A stretch of DNA of 64,000 nt from Sinohyriopsis cumingii. Lineage: Eukaryota; Mollusca; Bivalvia; Unionida; Unionidae. Positions 1 to 14,800 of this stretch are shown here, one piece after another (position 1 is the stretch's first letter; each line of letters opens with the position of its first letter). The stretch lies in assembly GCA_028554795.2 (NCBI GenBank), contig CM068839.1, forward strand, positions 12,427,220 to 12,491,219, read 5' to 3'. The position numbers and the translations under genes are program-made. Under the pieces are notes generated by a model, which saw only the letters and a list, made by a program, of their open reading frames with translations, had not been told where the DNA came from and did not search any database.

Positions 1-2797
1 GCAGAAGAGTACAAGTTTGAGTTCTTTTGTTTTCTTCTTTTTTTTTTTTGCTTAACTGACCCATTATTTTCGTATTAGGACCACTCGTTATTCCAAATGC
101 CTATCTTATCCTACTTTTTACAAAGGTTTATCCATCTGTTTGCAGTTCATACCGGTCTGCCTGAGACCAAAGAGTCTAAAATTCAGACACAAAATCAGAT
201 TCCAACTACGGGCAAATTTTTGGTAGAAAAAAATCAGGGCCAAAAAATGAGGTTTTTCCCTTTGTATTTTGTAGTGCAACTAGAAATTCCAGATTATTTG
301 GTATCATTGTAGAGCTACATCTGTCTACCTTTCTATAATACCACCCACTTTAGTGTATCGTACATGACCTTGATGCTACAGAGCTTGGCAGCAGGCTACT
401 ACCTCCTGCCACGTAAACTCATCACCAGGGGTTAATTCGTTGAACGAGTGTGAAATACAATTATATTGTTGAATGGAATGTATCACCAAACAATTGACAA
501 CTTCAATTTGTCCTAATTAAATCCATTAAAATCCATAATACTTGACATTTTGAATCTATTTATATGATAAAACCATGAATTCAATTATAGGTCACAGACC
601 AATATAAAATTAAAATTCATTATGAGTGAATTCACAATATCCAGTAATATGTTGGTGCTAATGTTCAGATGAAGCATGGGCTCTGTAAGTAATACTTTGA
701 TCATGCAGTCTGTGAAATCTGTTCAGGGCTACAACTGAACATGTGTCAGTGTGCAGCACTGGATTTGCAGGAATTAAAATTGTTCTTAATGCATCCATTC
801 ATTGGCTGTTTTGATACTAGCCCAGGGCCACCATCAGGGTAAGGGAAAGTAACTCCTTCTCTTAAGTATTCTGCTAATGTGCTATGATGAGGTGATGCAT
901 TTAAATAAGAAACCCTTTTTTGTAATAAAATGTGTTTTTACAGTTATACTTGCCTGATCATAATATGGAAACACTTCCAACATTTACATCACAGGAAGAC
1001 CATATAGTGCTATCTACACCTGTAGTAACTAACAACTGACAGAATTTGGCACTTATCCCTCTATCCACAGGGAGACTGCTTATCAGACTTCAACCTCTGC
1101 AAGCTGACTTGTTGGCATGGTTTCATCAGAAAATTTCTTTTAACCAATAAGTAGACAATATAACAAGATATACATAAATAAATAAAATAAAATCCTAAAG
1201 TGCTTATTGTAGCAATGTCATGCCATCGTTATACCATTTTTAAGGTTTGTAACTGCTTTATAACTGCTTTATTGGTACAGTCTGGAACAAGCATTCAGCC
1301 GTAGTTTTACCATGCATTTAGCAAAGTATTTTAACAAATGCTGGTTAAAATGTGCTACCTGGAAAACGAAAAATTGGCTGACTCCCATCACAATTCAACT
1401 TTAGATGATGATTTCATCATGTGAATATTGGCTCATGATTGTGATGATGCCAATGATTTTGAAATTTTTGAAGCAGATGAGGTTAGTGGAAGTGGAAATG
1501 CTACTAGAAATCACAGTAATTTTGAACCCCAAAAGGATGCTGAATATGAGTCAGATTTATATGCTGGCAGAACAAAAATGGATGGCAATCCACTGGCATT
1601 TAAAAAAATGGATGGCAATCCACTGGCATTTTAAAAAAATGTAAAACTGGAAAAATGCATAACATAGACCATTTAAAGCTGGGTTTTTTTGTGGATTTCT
1701 TGCATTAGATCATTTTTCAAACAAATCTTTGCAAAGATCAGAGAGTAAACTAGGTGGACTTACTTGACAACAGCCCCATGTGCAAATGGAAGCCTGTCCC
1801 ACTTGAAAAATTGAAACTTTTTTCATTGGTTATGGCCATGGGATTTGGTGAATAAATCTGAGGTCAGTTTTTACTGGCTTTAATATATGATATCTAAGTC
1901 CATTGACAACAACCGCATTAGCAAATGAAGCCTCTCATACCTGACAAATTGAAACTTTTTTCCATTAGTTATGGCCATGGGTTTTGTCGAATAAATCTGA
2001 TGTTAATTTTTACTGAGTAGAACATATGATATCCACTCCATACTTCAGCCACAAAAAATGTTTCAGGATAATATTTCTTCATATTCTAAGCAAGTAACAC
2101 TGAACAGGTAATGAACATGACATATGACTGTGATATCTCATAATTGGTGTGAAATGACAGCTGTTTACTAGAATAGGTCAGAAGAAAAACTACACCTTTT
2201 TGTGTGCGTTTTGTTATGGACTTTAGGGTGCATAAATGTAACTGGTATTCCTGGTCTGGCTCTTGAACTGTTGCTTACTCTACATCTGCGATTTTCAAAA
2301 CTTGGATATGATGTAAAAGACGTACACTTGCATGATTGAGCCATTGAAGAATAGATTTTTTTATTTCAAACATTTGACCTTTTTCATTAAAGAAGAAACA
2401 AAAATGCAGATGAAATACATAGGAAATTGTAATTTCACCTTTAGTCACACCTGTAAACACATATATGATAAAGTTACATGAGTGATTTATTGTGTAAAGG
2501 TTAGATAGCAGCAGTCATCTCTCATATAGTTTTATGTATATTATGTACAGCAATTGAAATACAGGTAATTTAAAGCTGAGCACAAGTTTCACATCTTAAA
2601 CATTTCTGCACTGAGGGACCTTGTGATACAAAACTATACAGCACTTAATGGGTCAAGATAATGTTATGTTCCGCAATTAATTACTTTTAGCATTGTTGAA
2701 CTACTAAAGTTTGAATTATCAAAGTACTGAAATTTTTAATTTTCTTCTGTCTCTTAATTATCAAGAAATAAACATTCAACTTTTTTTTTCTTCACAG
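1..2797 (+). other. Probably septin intron; no coding exon recognised
   Basis: The exon at 2798 enters in phase 0 and needs an upstream exon, but I found none of the preceding septin residues here, so this is probably intron. It holds a 138-bp imperfect direct duplication (about 1762-2038, key words GAAACTTTTTTC and TTATGGCCATGGG), a roughly 30-bp duplication at 1577-1632, and short AT-rich stretches. A small open frame at 1428-1634 rich in D/E/N is not recognisable and overlaps the 30-bp duplication. Confidence 0.6.
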
Positions 2798-2894
2798 GAT
2801 AGAGTACCTTTCGCAGTTGTAGGGAGTAACACAGTAGTTGAGAGTGGAGGTAAAAAACTCCGGGGTAGACAGTATCCTTGGGGAACAGTAGAAG
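2798..2894 (+). CDS. SEPTIN7: Septin exon: end of GTPase domain and septin unique element
   Basis: The acceptor is a T-rich tract ending CTTCACAG and the donor is GTAAAG. The exon enters in phase 0 with [15 protein letters not shown] and ends in [11 protein letters not shown] plus one base. AVVGSN and the R-G-R-x-Y-P-W-G motif are hallmarks of the septin C-terminal G-domain core and septin unique element. Human SEPTIN7 also begins an exon at the equivalent aspartate, as I recall it. Confidence 0.95.
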
Positions 2895-5800
2895 GTAAAG
2901 GAAGATCACACTTGGAATAATTTGATAAAGAAAAATGGAATCATTCAGTGCACTAGATAATTTTTTTATGAATATTGTACTTTGCTCCTTGGTTTTCTTA
3001 AATTTTAATATGCTCCTTGGTTTTCTTAAAGTTTAATATGCTGTTGAATACTGTCCAAGACAACTTGCTAAACTTACACAAGTCCTTATCATCAGGGCAT
3101 TTAGTATGTCTTAGAGAATGCATCAGATAGCTTGGGAATTTAGATCAACTTGGGATACGTGTGTGCGTGTGTGTGATTTGGATTTTTAACATAGCTTTAA
3201 CAATATTTCAGTCATATCATTTCAAATGAAACTGTTTTGCATAATTTTAATGCTTTAAAAGGAAAAAAGACCTTGTAGCAGTTGTAGTCAACTTATCTGT
3301 GTAAATTGTGTCACATTCTGCTTATCTAGTCATGGTCCACTTGCATTACAGAGATGTAGTTTCCTTGAGTATGCAAGACTTTTATGAATCATCATTCTTT
3401 AATTCATCTTTCCATTCATTTTTTTATACTTAGATTAAAAATTGAATTTTTTTTTAAATAAATAAATAGCTCCTGACTGACTCACTAGTATTAGAATGGT
3501 TAGAAATAAGTATTACTTTTCCAGCAACTGTAGAGTGGGGTTGATGGAATACATTACATTACTGTACATGAGACGTCAGTATATGGGGAGCATAGTTTTT
3601 ATTTAATGTACACAGGTTTTTAATGTAGTACAATTTCATGCTGGTATGGAAGTTTGTTGTGAACATGTACATTGGCTGAGAATAAGTAATATACATGCCT
3701 TTAATGGAGAAGATAGAACTATTCTTTGCCTATCTAGCTATTTTTTCTCTCAGAAAGGAAACAGGAAAATAAAAATAAATGTATTTAATTTGTGAAATGG
3801 GAAGATGAAATATTTTGTATCTTCTTTTTCAGTTGAAAATTTAGAGCATAATGACTTCCTTGCCCTGAGGAATATGCTGATTAGGTAAGCACATTCAGGG
3901 CTCAGACCACAAATTATTAATTTTCCCATGACCTTAAAGTTGATATATTGAAAAGTAAGAATATTCTTTGTATTATGTCAGCAAAAAACCATGCAGATTT
4001 TATTTTCAGCCCTGAAAATTGGGTATTCTGCAGTAGTTTTGTATTTAGCCTTGTGCTGTTGAGCAGGGTGATCCTTTGGTCTGCACTTGGAGACATCTTA
4101 GTCTCATCCCAAGAGTTCATGATATTTTGTTGGTCAGAAATAAACTACAAGGTATCAGAATAGAAGTAAATATTTGTTGTCAGCTACTATTGATTAAAGT
4201 TTTAAATATTTAATAATTGATCCAAAAAAATTTAATCCATTTATCAGTCAATTGAATATTCTCCAAAACATTCACTACTCTTTATTCTGTCTGTATGATA
4301 CTTTTTCTGCAATTTTTTTCTGTAAGTTTACTCAGTCAATCATTAAATGTGACATATACTAGGAAAAGGGGTAAAATAACAGTGACATATACTAGGAAAA
4401 GGGGTAAAATAACAGCCATTCATTAAATGTGACATATACTAGGAAAAGGGGTAAAATAACAGTGATATATACTAGGAAAAGGGGTAAAATAACAGCCATT
4501 CATTAAATGTGACATATACTAGGAAAAGGGGTAAAATAACAGTGATATATACTAGGAAAAGGGGTAAAATAACAGCCATTCATTAAATGTGACATATACT
4601 AGGAAAAGGGGAAAATAACAGCCATTCATTAAATGTGACATATACAAGGAAAAGGGGGAAAATAACAGCCATTCATTAAATGTGACATATACTAGGAAAA
4701 GGGTAAAATAACAGCCATTCATTAAATGAGACATATACTAGGAAAAGGGGGAAAAGAACAGCCATTCATTAAATGTGACATATACTAGGAAAAGGGGGAA
4801 AATAACAGCAGACTCTTTGTACATAATGTACATTTATCTATTTAAAAATCTCATGGAACCTTTGGGTTATAGATTATAAATAGTACATTTTGACAACAAT
4901 TTTCAGAGTGCATTATTATATGCCTTCCATAAGGCAGAGGATATCATGTAATGATAATATCTGTCAGTCTCTCTATCTGGTACTAATTTTATTTCTACAT
5001 AGTAACTTTTCTCCATCATCTAATCATCTGTAGTTACCAAACACTTTGTGGATGGCTTGCACTGGGGCATAAAGATGATGTTGATTTGAGGATTGGAAAG
5101 TTGAAGCTCAATATCACTGTAACTGAAAGAATAAAAATGCTTTCTGTGCAAAAGCACTTAATCTATATCATAACCAGGGTTTGTTCGACCTTGAAGGATC
5201 CTTGAATTTGATGGGTTGCCTGCAAAATTCATAGAATTTTACCAAACACTCAATAAATTTATACACTGCCATTCACAATTTTAAAACTGAATAAAAATAT
5301 AACTTTGTAAATTCAGATTTTTCTTTTTTCCTTTTTGCTCCCCTCCCCCATATTAAGCAATAAATAAAATTGTGTGAATCAAGTGACACTCAGTGATGGT
5401 AATTACCAGATGGATTAGCATCCTTTTGCTGTAACGGCATGCAAATCACTCTTGCTGACATTTGTATGGAATTATGTATACCCCTACAATATTTCTGGAG
5501 TGTATTTAGTGTTACCCATATCCACGCATTTTATCTTGTTACCCAAGTCCATATGTCACATCAAGTAAGCCATGTCCATATATCCCATCTTGTCACATCA
5601 TATCTCATAATACCCATGCCCATATGCCCCATCATGTCACATCTTGTTACCCATGTCCATACATCCCATCTTGTCATATTGTCTCATGTTCCCATGTCCA
5701 TATTTCTTCCCATTTTGTCACATCATGTCCTTTGCAAATTATATTTCCTTTTAGTGAGTTTTCATAGATTTAATTGATAAAACTAAATTTGATATAAAGC

Positions 5801-8800
5801 TTTATGTTAGAAACATCAGGCTCGAATTCAGTGTTGAATAGTTTCTCATGAAACTTTACCATGTTATGGACCCTGATTGATGTAAAATTTTGCCTTTAAG
5901 TTGCATTATGTTAGCAAGTGAATCTGTAATATTAGGAAACATTTGTTGGCTAACCTACTGTGTGTACAAATGTGTGTATATTAGTTATAGGAATAGTATT
6001 AGTGCCCAGTAATACGATCTTGTGATTCCTTGATTTTTGTTTTCTTTTCAGAACACATATGCAGGACCTTAAAGATGTTACTAACAATGTGCATTATGAA
6101 AACTATCGATACAATAAATTGGCTCCAGCAACATCAGATGGCAAAATCAAACCAGGGTCCCTTGCTAAGTAAGAATTAATTCAGCAGTCTCTTGATTTAA
6201 AATAAGCTCATTGACAATTCATGATTCTTCTGAATGGATGTCACTAGTATACTAGAATAAACTGTCAGCTTCCTGTATAAATAATGTGACTACATGTCTG
6301 TGTGTATGTGTGGAAGTTATGCGATTCTTTCTTGCAGTTTGAAACCTACATAGAGCTTTAAGCAGTCCAGTAAATCATCAAATTTTTTTAAAATTAAAAG
6401 TTAATGGGAAATGGTAACATTTAGCTACAGACCTGTGTATTGGATTATTGTCAGCTACAACTGTTTTTATCTTAGCTAAAAATTAGTCAGATTGCTACTT
6501 TTTCCACAAATTCGTTTTGTTTGTTTTATTTTCAGTCAGGAAAAAGTTTTTGCAAAGTAAGATGGAGGAAACCTGTTTTTGACTCTACTTAAGCCAGTTT
6601 GAAACCACCCATGTCTGTTCAGAATTATTGATATAGTTTAACATAGTTTGTTAATTCCCCATATTTTATAGGTTTGTGTGGTTGTTAAAAACCCAGCAAA
6701 GATGCTTCTCTGGGAATATTAGGAACCTTTTCCCATTCCATAAATTTTAAATATCTATAAAAATGGTTTTCATAGGTTTAAAATTCACTCACCTGTCTCA
6801 AAATGGCAAGTGAAAATTTCCAGTGAATATTTCACCAAAGTGCTTGAATTTCCAGTAATTGAGTGAATTTTCCACCAAAGTGCTTGCATTTCCAGTAATC
6901 GAGTGAATTTTCCACCAAAGTGCTTTATTTCCAGTAATCTAGTGAATTTTCCAATAAAGGGCTTGTATAGGGCTTGTGAGCATTTATCTTTTGATAATGA
7001 AAAGGATATTATGTTGAGAATATTGCTGTCTTTCTTCTTTGAACAGCGACCCATGTTCTGCTGGAAAATTGTTTTCCGTTAGTTCTAATCAGTCTCATAC
7101 AGGTACCAAAAGTGATGTTACAGATGTCTTTCTTAGGAATCCAGAATGACTGTGTGTGTACAGATGACAGTTACTAGGTTGACTTGTGGGTGTATCTGCG
7201 ATGCGTATACCACTGACTCTGTAGCATCAGGTTTGGTGATGTATTCGTGGTCAGGATGGTATTAGGGTTGGTACTTACAGGCAAGGTGATGGGTGCCATT
7301 GACCTGCTGACCTGGGTTAAAATCTCTGTAGAATATTAATTTAAATTCTCTAACCTGTATGATAATGCTTTGTGTGTGTGTGTGTGTTTAAATTAAGAAG
7401 GCATTGAAACTGAATCTTCTCATCAAGGGGATATAAGGTTCATTTACTTGAATGTTACAGATTTTTGTACATCCATGCAACATTGATCACTGTTGGTTTG
7501 ATTACGGTAATGCATGATTTAGACCTAATGACCGGCAATTACACATAAATTTGGAAAATTTGTGTGCATTATATTGCCACTGTTGCAGGGACCCACTATC
7601 ACAGATGGCAGAGGAGAAACGGGAACATGAGGCAAAGTTGAAGAAGATGGAGGCAGAGATGGAACAGGTCTTTGAAATCAAGGTCAAGGAGAAGCAACAG
7701 AAACTCAAAGATTCTGAAGCAGATGTAGGTTACACTCATCTATCTACCTTAATATTAGAATTTAATCATGCTCATCTATCCACCTCACTACCAGAGTTAA
7801 GAATTTTGCCTAGATTCTGATCTATGTTCTATTTCACATAATGTTAATGCTTTCAAAGAAAGGTAAGTTGTTTTTTAAACATTACTTGCCTGGTGTAAAA
7901 CTGTATCTGCTCTGATGATATATTATTTTATGATGTCTTAAAAAACCCAGCAGCTGCATTGTTCAAGCATTTTCTTGTGGAAGGGGGAGGCCAATAAAGA
8001 TTTAGGTAGTTCTCTGGTGTAGGGCTATCCAGTTTTTTAAAAATGTTTTCTTAGTACTCTGTTGTTTATTGTTACACCTGTTGTGAATGTTGCAAGTTAT
8101 ACTGGTATCAACATTTGATTTAGCTTGTTTGACACTGCAATATCATCTCTGTTAGGCAACATTTAAAAAAAAATTCTCAATCTATGGGTCAAATGGTGAA
8201 AAGAACTGAAAGTCTCAATTCCATGGTGTAGACAACATTCAAAACAGTCAACTACATTTTGAAACTTGGAACTGATTTTGGTTTAATGTATGCTGCTGAT
8301 TGACTTTATCTCTGTCATGTTGATAATTAGAAGGAGACTAGTTACTGATTGACTTTATATGTCTCACTGATGTTGATAATTAGGAGACTAGCTACTGATT
8401 GACTTTGTCTCACTGATGTTGATAATTAGAAGGAGACTAGCAACTGATTGACTTTGTCTCACTGATGTTGATAATTAGAAGGAGACTAGCTACTGATTGA
8501 CTTTATCTGTCTCACTGATGTTGATAATTAGGAGACTAGCTACTGATTGACTTTATCTGTCTCATTGATGTTGATAATTAGAAGGAGACTAGCTACTGAT
8601 TGACTATCTGTCTTGCTGATGTTGATAATTAGAAGGAGACTAGCTACTGATTGACTTTATGTCTCACTAATGTTGATAATTAGAAGGAGACTAGCTACTG
8701 ATTGTCTTTATCTCTGTCATGTTGATAATTAGAAGGAGACTAACTACTTATTGACTTTATCTGTCTCACTGATGTTGATAATTAGAAGGAGACTAGCTAC

Positions 8801-11800
8801 TGATTGACTTTATCTCTGTCATGTTGATAATTAGAAGGAGACTAGCTACTGATTGACTTTGTCTGTCTCACTGATGTTGATAATTAGAAGGAGACTAGCT
8901 ACTGATTGACTTTATCTGTCTCACTGATGTTGATAATTAGAAGGAGACTAGCTACTGATTGACTATCTGTCTTGCTGATGTTGATAATTAGAAGGAGACT
9001 AGCTACTGATTGACTTTATCTGTCTCACTAATGTTGATAATTAGAAGGAGACTAGCTACTGATTGTCTTTATCTCTGTCATGTTGATAATTAGAAGGAGA
9101 CTAACTACTTATTGACTTTATCTGTCTCACTGATGTTGATAATTAGAAGGAGACTAGCTACTGATTGACTTTATCTCTGTCATGTTGATAATTAGAAGGA
9201 GACTAGCTACTGATTGACTTTATCTCTGTCATGTTGATAATTAGGAGACTAGCTACTGATTGACTTTATCTCTGTCATGTTGATAATTAGAAGGAGACTA
9301 GCTACTTATTGACTTTATCTGTCTGACTGATGTTGATAATTAGAAGGAGACTAGCTACTGATTGACTTTATCTCTGTCATGTTGATAATTAGAAGGAGAC
9401 TAGCTACTGATCGACTTTATCTGTCTCACTGATGTTGATAATTAAGAGACTAGCTACTGATTGATTTTATCTGTCTCACTGATGTTGATAATTAGAAGGA
9501 GACTAGCTACTGATTGACTTTATCTGTCTCACTGATGTTGATAATTAGGAGACTAGCTACTGATTGACTTTATCTGTCTCACTGATGTTGATAATTAGGA
9601 AGGAGACTAGCTACTGATTGACTTTATCTCACTGATGTTGATAATTAGAAAGAGACCATTCCTGATTATTTTTGAGCTTGTGAATGGCATGACAGGTATA
9701 ATTATTTTGGTGGTGACAGTGGCATTCATAGGTATCACCAGTCTGGTGGTGACATTGGCATTGGTAGGTATCACTGGTCTGGTGGTGACAGTGGCAGTGG
9801 AGTAGCATTTGTCATCAGTGCATTGGATTTACAATTTGAGAAATTAAATATGTGAAATTTTGATTAAATGAAGACAAAACCAGTTTGAAATACACTTGTG
9901 TATTTACAACTTACATTTGTGTTACACGATCCATAATGTGTGAAGTACAGTATATGCACTTGAAAAATCCATGAACTTGGGTAGAAGTCATAAGTTAGAA
10001 AATTCCTCTGTTAGTTATAACCCATTGTAAAATATATGCAGCGCAGAAACATCTCTAAAAAAAATGGTAGTCATCATTTTATGTACTGTATATCCTTTGT
10101 CAACAAGCATGTGCTGCTAAACAATTAACTACAATATGCATTGTCACCAGCTGCATGCAGCTATTTAGCTGCTGTTTACATGATGCATGTACCAATTAGC
10201 TTAGACTTTGAGCTGCCTGAGACAACAAACATAAACTTCTTAATGACGCTGCCATTGGAATGAGGCTACTCATAGGGAAATGAAAATGTCACAAAGTTTT
10301 GAATTAATTAAGCACAAGTAAAACACTTGCAAATTTCAGAAAACTCAGAGTAATGCAAAAAATTAGCATAATCAATACATCAAATTAAAATGTAATTTAA
10401 ATTTATTTAAAGTAAATGATTTTAGCAAAATGGGTGGGGATGGAGGATAACGATCGTCCTGAATTTTATGAAAGCTTATATTTTAGCCATCCTGACAGAG
10501 TTTTATGTTTCAGAATTTCTCTTGTCTGCTAAAGTTAGATTTTTTTAAAGGCCCCCGCCCTTATCTAAACATCCACTAATGTCAACAGTATTACCTCAAT
10601 ATTTCAAGCAATTTACTCACAACTTGGAGCCCTGGATGGTGACAGTGGCAGCAGTAGTTATCACTGTTCTAGTGGTGACATATCAATGCCACTGTCATGA
10701 CAAGAATGGCAAAACTTATCACTGCCTAAGTATCACTATGCCATCAGTGACAGGTATCACTGTTCTGGTGTAAACTGTGGCAGCAATAGGTTGTGATGTT
10801 CATGTCATAATAGTGGTAGTGACAAGTGGTGTTATTCTTGTCATGACAGTGGTAGTGATAGACATCACTATTCTGGTGGTTGTGTTGGCAAAACTAGGTT
10901 GTGCCATTCTAGTAATGACAGTATTAGTGACAGACATCACCATTCTGGTGGTTGTGTTGGCAAAACTAGGTTGTGCCATTCTAGTAATGACAGTGGTAGT
11001 GATAGACATCATTGTTCTGGCAGTGAAAGTGACAGTAATATCCTATGCTATTTTTGTCATGGCAGTGAAGGTATCACTTTTCTGGTGATGATAGGCAGTG
11101 AAACATTGTCATGTATTAAGATTTTGTGTTCACGTTTTTTAAAGTTATAGAACTTGTATGTGTCACTATTCAGCTGAAATGTTTGCTCCAGTTACAAAGT
11201 TATGGAACTTCTTTGCAGGTCAGTTTATTCAACAGAAATATTTGTTCCATTTACAAAGTTATGGAACTTCTTTGCAAGTCAGTTTATTCAACAGAAATAT
11301 TTGTTCCATTTACAAAGTTATGGAACTTCTTTGCAAGTCAGTTTATTCAACAGAAATATTTGTTCCTGTTACAAAGTTATGGAACTTCTTTGCAAGTCAT
11401 TTTATTCATTTGAAATATTTCTTCCTGTTAGTGTCATAGAATGTCTAAACCAATCACTGTATTCAACTAAAATTCAGTATATTTCCTCATTAATACCCCT
11501 ACTCTAATTAAGCCCCACCTCCTTTTTTAAGAGCAGAAAATTTCAAAAATGCTGCACAAGACCTGTGCATTTCAGTACAGGAGGTCCTGGGGGTTCAGGT
11601 TATTGTCAGGTTTGATTGGCTACCCAGATAACCACTCATTAGGATTGATGGGTACCCAGTATATGTTCACCAAAATTTTGACAGCCCTAGTTACGATGTA
11701 TATATCAATGTATAAATGACATAAAAAGTCACAGGCATACATGTAATGTTAAATAGCTGGGTGGCAAGTTAAAAGACTCCAATCCTACTTCCAACTAGTT

Positions 11801-14800
11801 CCAGAATGGGAAAATGTGATCAATTAATTGTTTTAACTTTGCTAATATTTAAAATGGCTGATTTCAGTGGCAGAAAGACTCCCAGATGTACATGTGGTAA
11901 TTATAAGAGTACATCAAAAGAACCTTAGCTTTCATTATTGTTTTCTAATAAACATCCCCCATTTGGATAACATAATTTCCCTGGAGGTGTAAATTTGGGA
12001 ACATATATTTGTTCCAATTACAAAGTCACAAAACAATTAAAGAAGTCACTATATTAAGCTGAAATACTTGGGCCTGTTTGCAAAGTTATGGAACTTCAAT
12101 GCAAGTTGATGTATTCAGCTGAAATATTTGGGCCTGTTTGCAAAGTTATGGAACTTCAATGCAAGTTGCTGTATTCAGCTGCACTATTGTTTATTTGTTC
12201 TATTTACAAAGTCATGGCTGCAAAAACCTTTGTTTTCAACTGAAATGTTTGCTTCAGATACAGGGTCATGAAACTTTTACATAAGTCACTGTGTTGAGCT
12301 GAAACATTTATACAAGTTTCAAAGTCATACACATTTCACTCTATTTAACTGAAATATATGTTCCAGTTACAAATCATACACGTCACTATTCAACTGAAAT
12401 ATTTGTTCCAGTTACAAATCATACACGTCATTATTCAACTGAAATATTTGTTCCAGTTACTGAGTCATATATATGTCACTCCATTCAACTGAAATATTTG
12501 TTCCAGTTACAAAAGCGAGCTGAGCAGATGAAGAGGAGTTTGGAGCAGCAGCAGCGTGAGTTAGATGACAAATGGAAAGAATTTGAGCAGGATAAACAGA
12601 ATTGGGAAGAGAGTCACAAAAATTCCCTTGAAAATATGAAAGAGTGAGTATTTATTGGGAAATTTAGAAAGAATATTCCATGGATCCTTTCTTGTGGTAC
12701 TTTCTAAGAAATGAATCGGGTAGAAAATATTATTGTTTCAAATGGGGATACAGTATACCCTCATCCTCTATTTTGATATAAATGGTACAGTCTGGGAATG
12801 TAATTAGATATGATATACCCTCAACCTCTGTATTTTGATATAAATGGTACAGTATGGGAATGTAATTAGATACGATATACCCTCATCCTCTGTATTTTGA
12901 TATAAATGGTACAGTCTGGGAATGTAATTAGATACGATATACCCTCATCCTCTGTATTTTGATATAAATGGTACAGTCTGGGAATGTAATTAGATACGAT
13001 ATACCCTCATCCTCTGTATCTTGATATAAATGGTACAGTATGGGAATGTAATTAGATACGATATACCCTCATCCTCTGTATTTTGATATAAATGGTACAG
13101 TCTGGGAATGTAATTAGATACGATATACCCTCATCCTCTGTATTTTGATATAAATGGTACAGTCTGGGAATGTAATTAGATACGATATACCCTCATCCTC
13201 TGTATTTTGATATAAATGGTACAGTCTGGGAATGTAATTAGATATGATATACCCTCATCCTCTGTATTTTGATATAAATGGTACAGTCTGGGAATGTAAT
13301 TAGATGTGATATACCCTCATCCTCTGTATTTTGATATAAATGGTACAGTATGGGAATGTAATTAGATATGATATACCCTCATCCTCTGTATTTTGATCTA
13401 AATGGTACAGTATGGGAATGTAATTAGATAAATTATGCAACTCATTAGAATGCATTTCAAGATTAGATTAAATTCTGTAACATTATTAACACATAAGGGA
13501 GATAAAATTACTGCAGGCATTACTTCTAACAATCTACATAGATATAGATCTGCCAGTGCATTATATGATGGCAGACCTGGGTTAGTGCAGTCTGGAGTTG
13601 TACTTATAAACAAGTATAGGTGGTATTATATAGCATACTACTGATGATACACATCTCCATTATACATAAAATTACATTTCTATTTGTGTATATGCTATAA
13701 AAAAAATTTATTAATATCACTTTTGTTATTTGACACTGCTGTTTAATTTATTCCCTTGGCTAATTTTGTCTTGAAAGAACAGTAACATTGCAATTCTGAA
13801 TTCATTATTTCCATGCTTTTTGGTGATACCCTTCATCTGTCTTCACATCTCCAAAATTGATGTTTGGAATTTTATAAAATTATTAGCTTTGTTACCTAAT
13901 TGGTAACCATTGGCAAGAAATATGTCATCTTTGGTTCCCGCACCTTGGGGTTAGAGGTCAAGTATGCAAAATTTGCAATTATGAACATATTTTCACATAT
14001 TTTCTAATGAAACCTTAGCAATACACTCATAGCAGAAAGACACATTTTCATGTGTGCTAGATTAAGCATTATGACTCCAGCATCACAGTCAGTTGACTTT
14101 AAGGTGAGTGGGGTAGGTGGGTTTGTTTTGGAATATGCTATACAAAGCATGGGGATTTGCAATGGTGAGTCGTTGAAATTGTTATAGTTTGTATTGTCAT
14201 TTGTTTTAGTATCTTTTTAATGGCCAACCATGACAGTGATAAAACATAACAGTAATATCCTTCACCATCGATCCATCCATTACACCTCCATTAAGTTTTT
14301 CCTTTAGGTCATTTCAGGCAGGGCATTCCTGTGCCATGAGCACATTTTGTAGTTTACATCAGTGTAATTTTAACAGCATCTTGTATTTAATTTTTTGGTC
14401 AGTCAGTAATGTAAAGAATTTTCAAAATTGAGATATTGCATACAATTTTTATTGCATTATTTTAGTAAAATTGAGATAACAGCCAAGTATAATGTAAAGC
14501 ATTTTCAAAAATGAGATATTGTATAAAATTGATATTGGATTCTTGTAGTAAATTTTAATATCCTAGCCAAAGATAATGTAATGATTTTCAAAAATGAGAT
14601 ATTGTATAAAATTTTTATTGGATTCTTGTAGTAAATTTTCATATCATAGCCAAGGATAACATAATAATTTTCAAAAATGAGATATTGTATAAAAAATTTA
14701 TTGGATTCTTGTAGTAAATTTTCATATCATAGCCAAGGATAACGTAATAATTTTCAAAAATGAGATATTGTAAAAATTTATATTGTATTCTTGTTACTGA

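Noticed and set aside
1405..1644. Two overlapping open frames, one rich in D/E/N (HDCDDANDFEIFEADEVSGS)
   Set aside because: It faintly resembles the acidic N-terminus of some transposases, but it is short, ends in a small duplication and no catalytic region follows.
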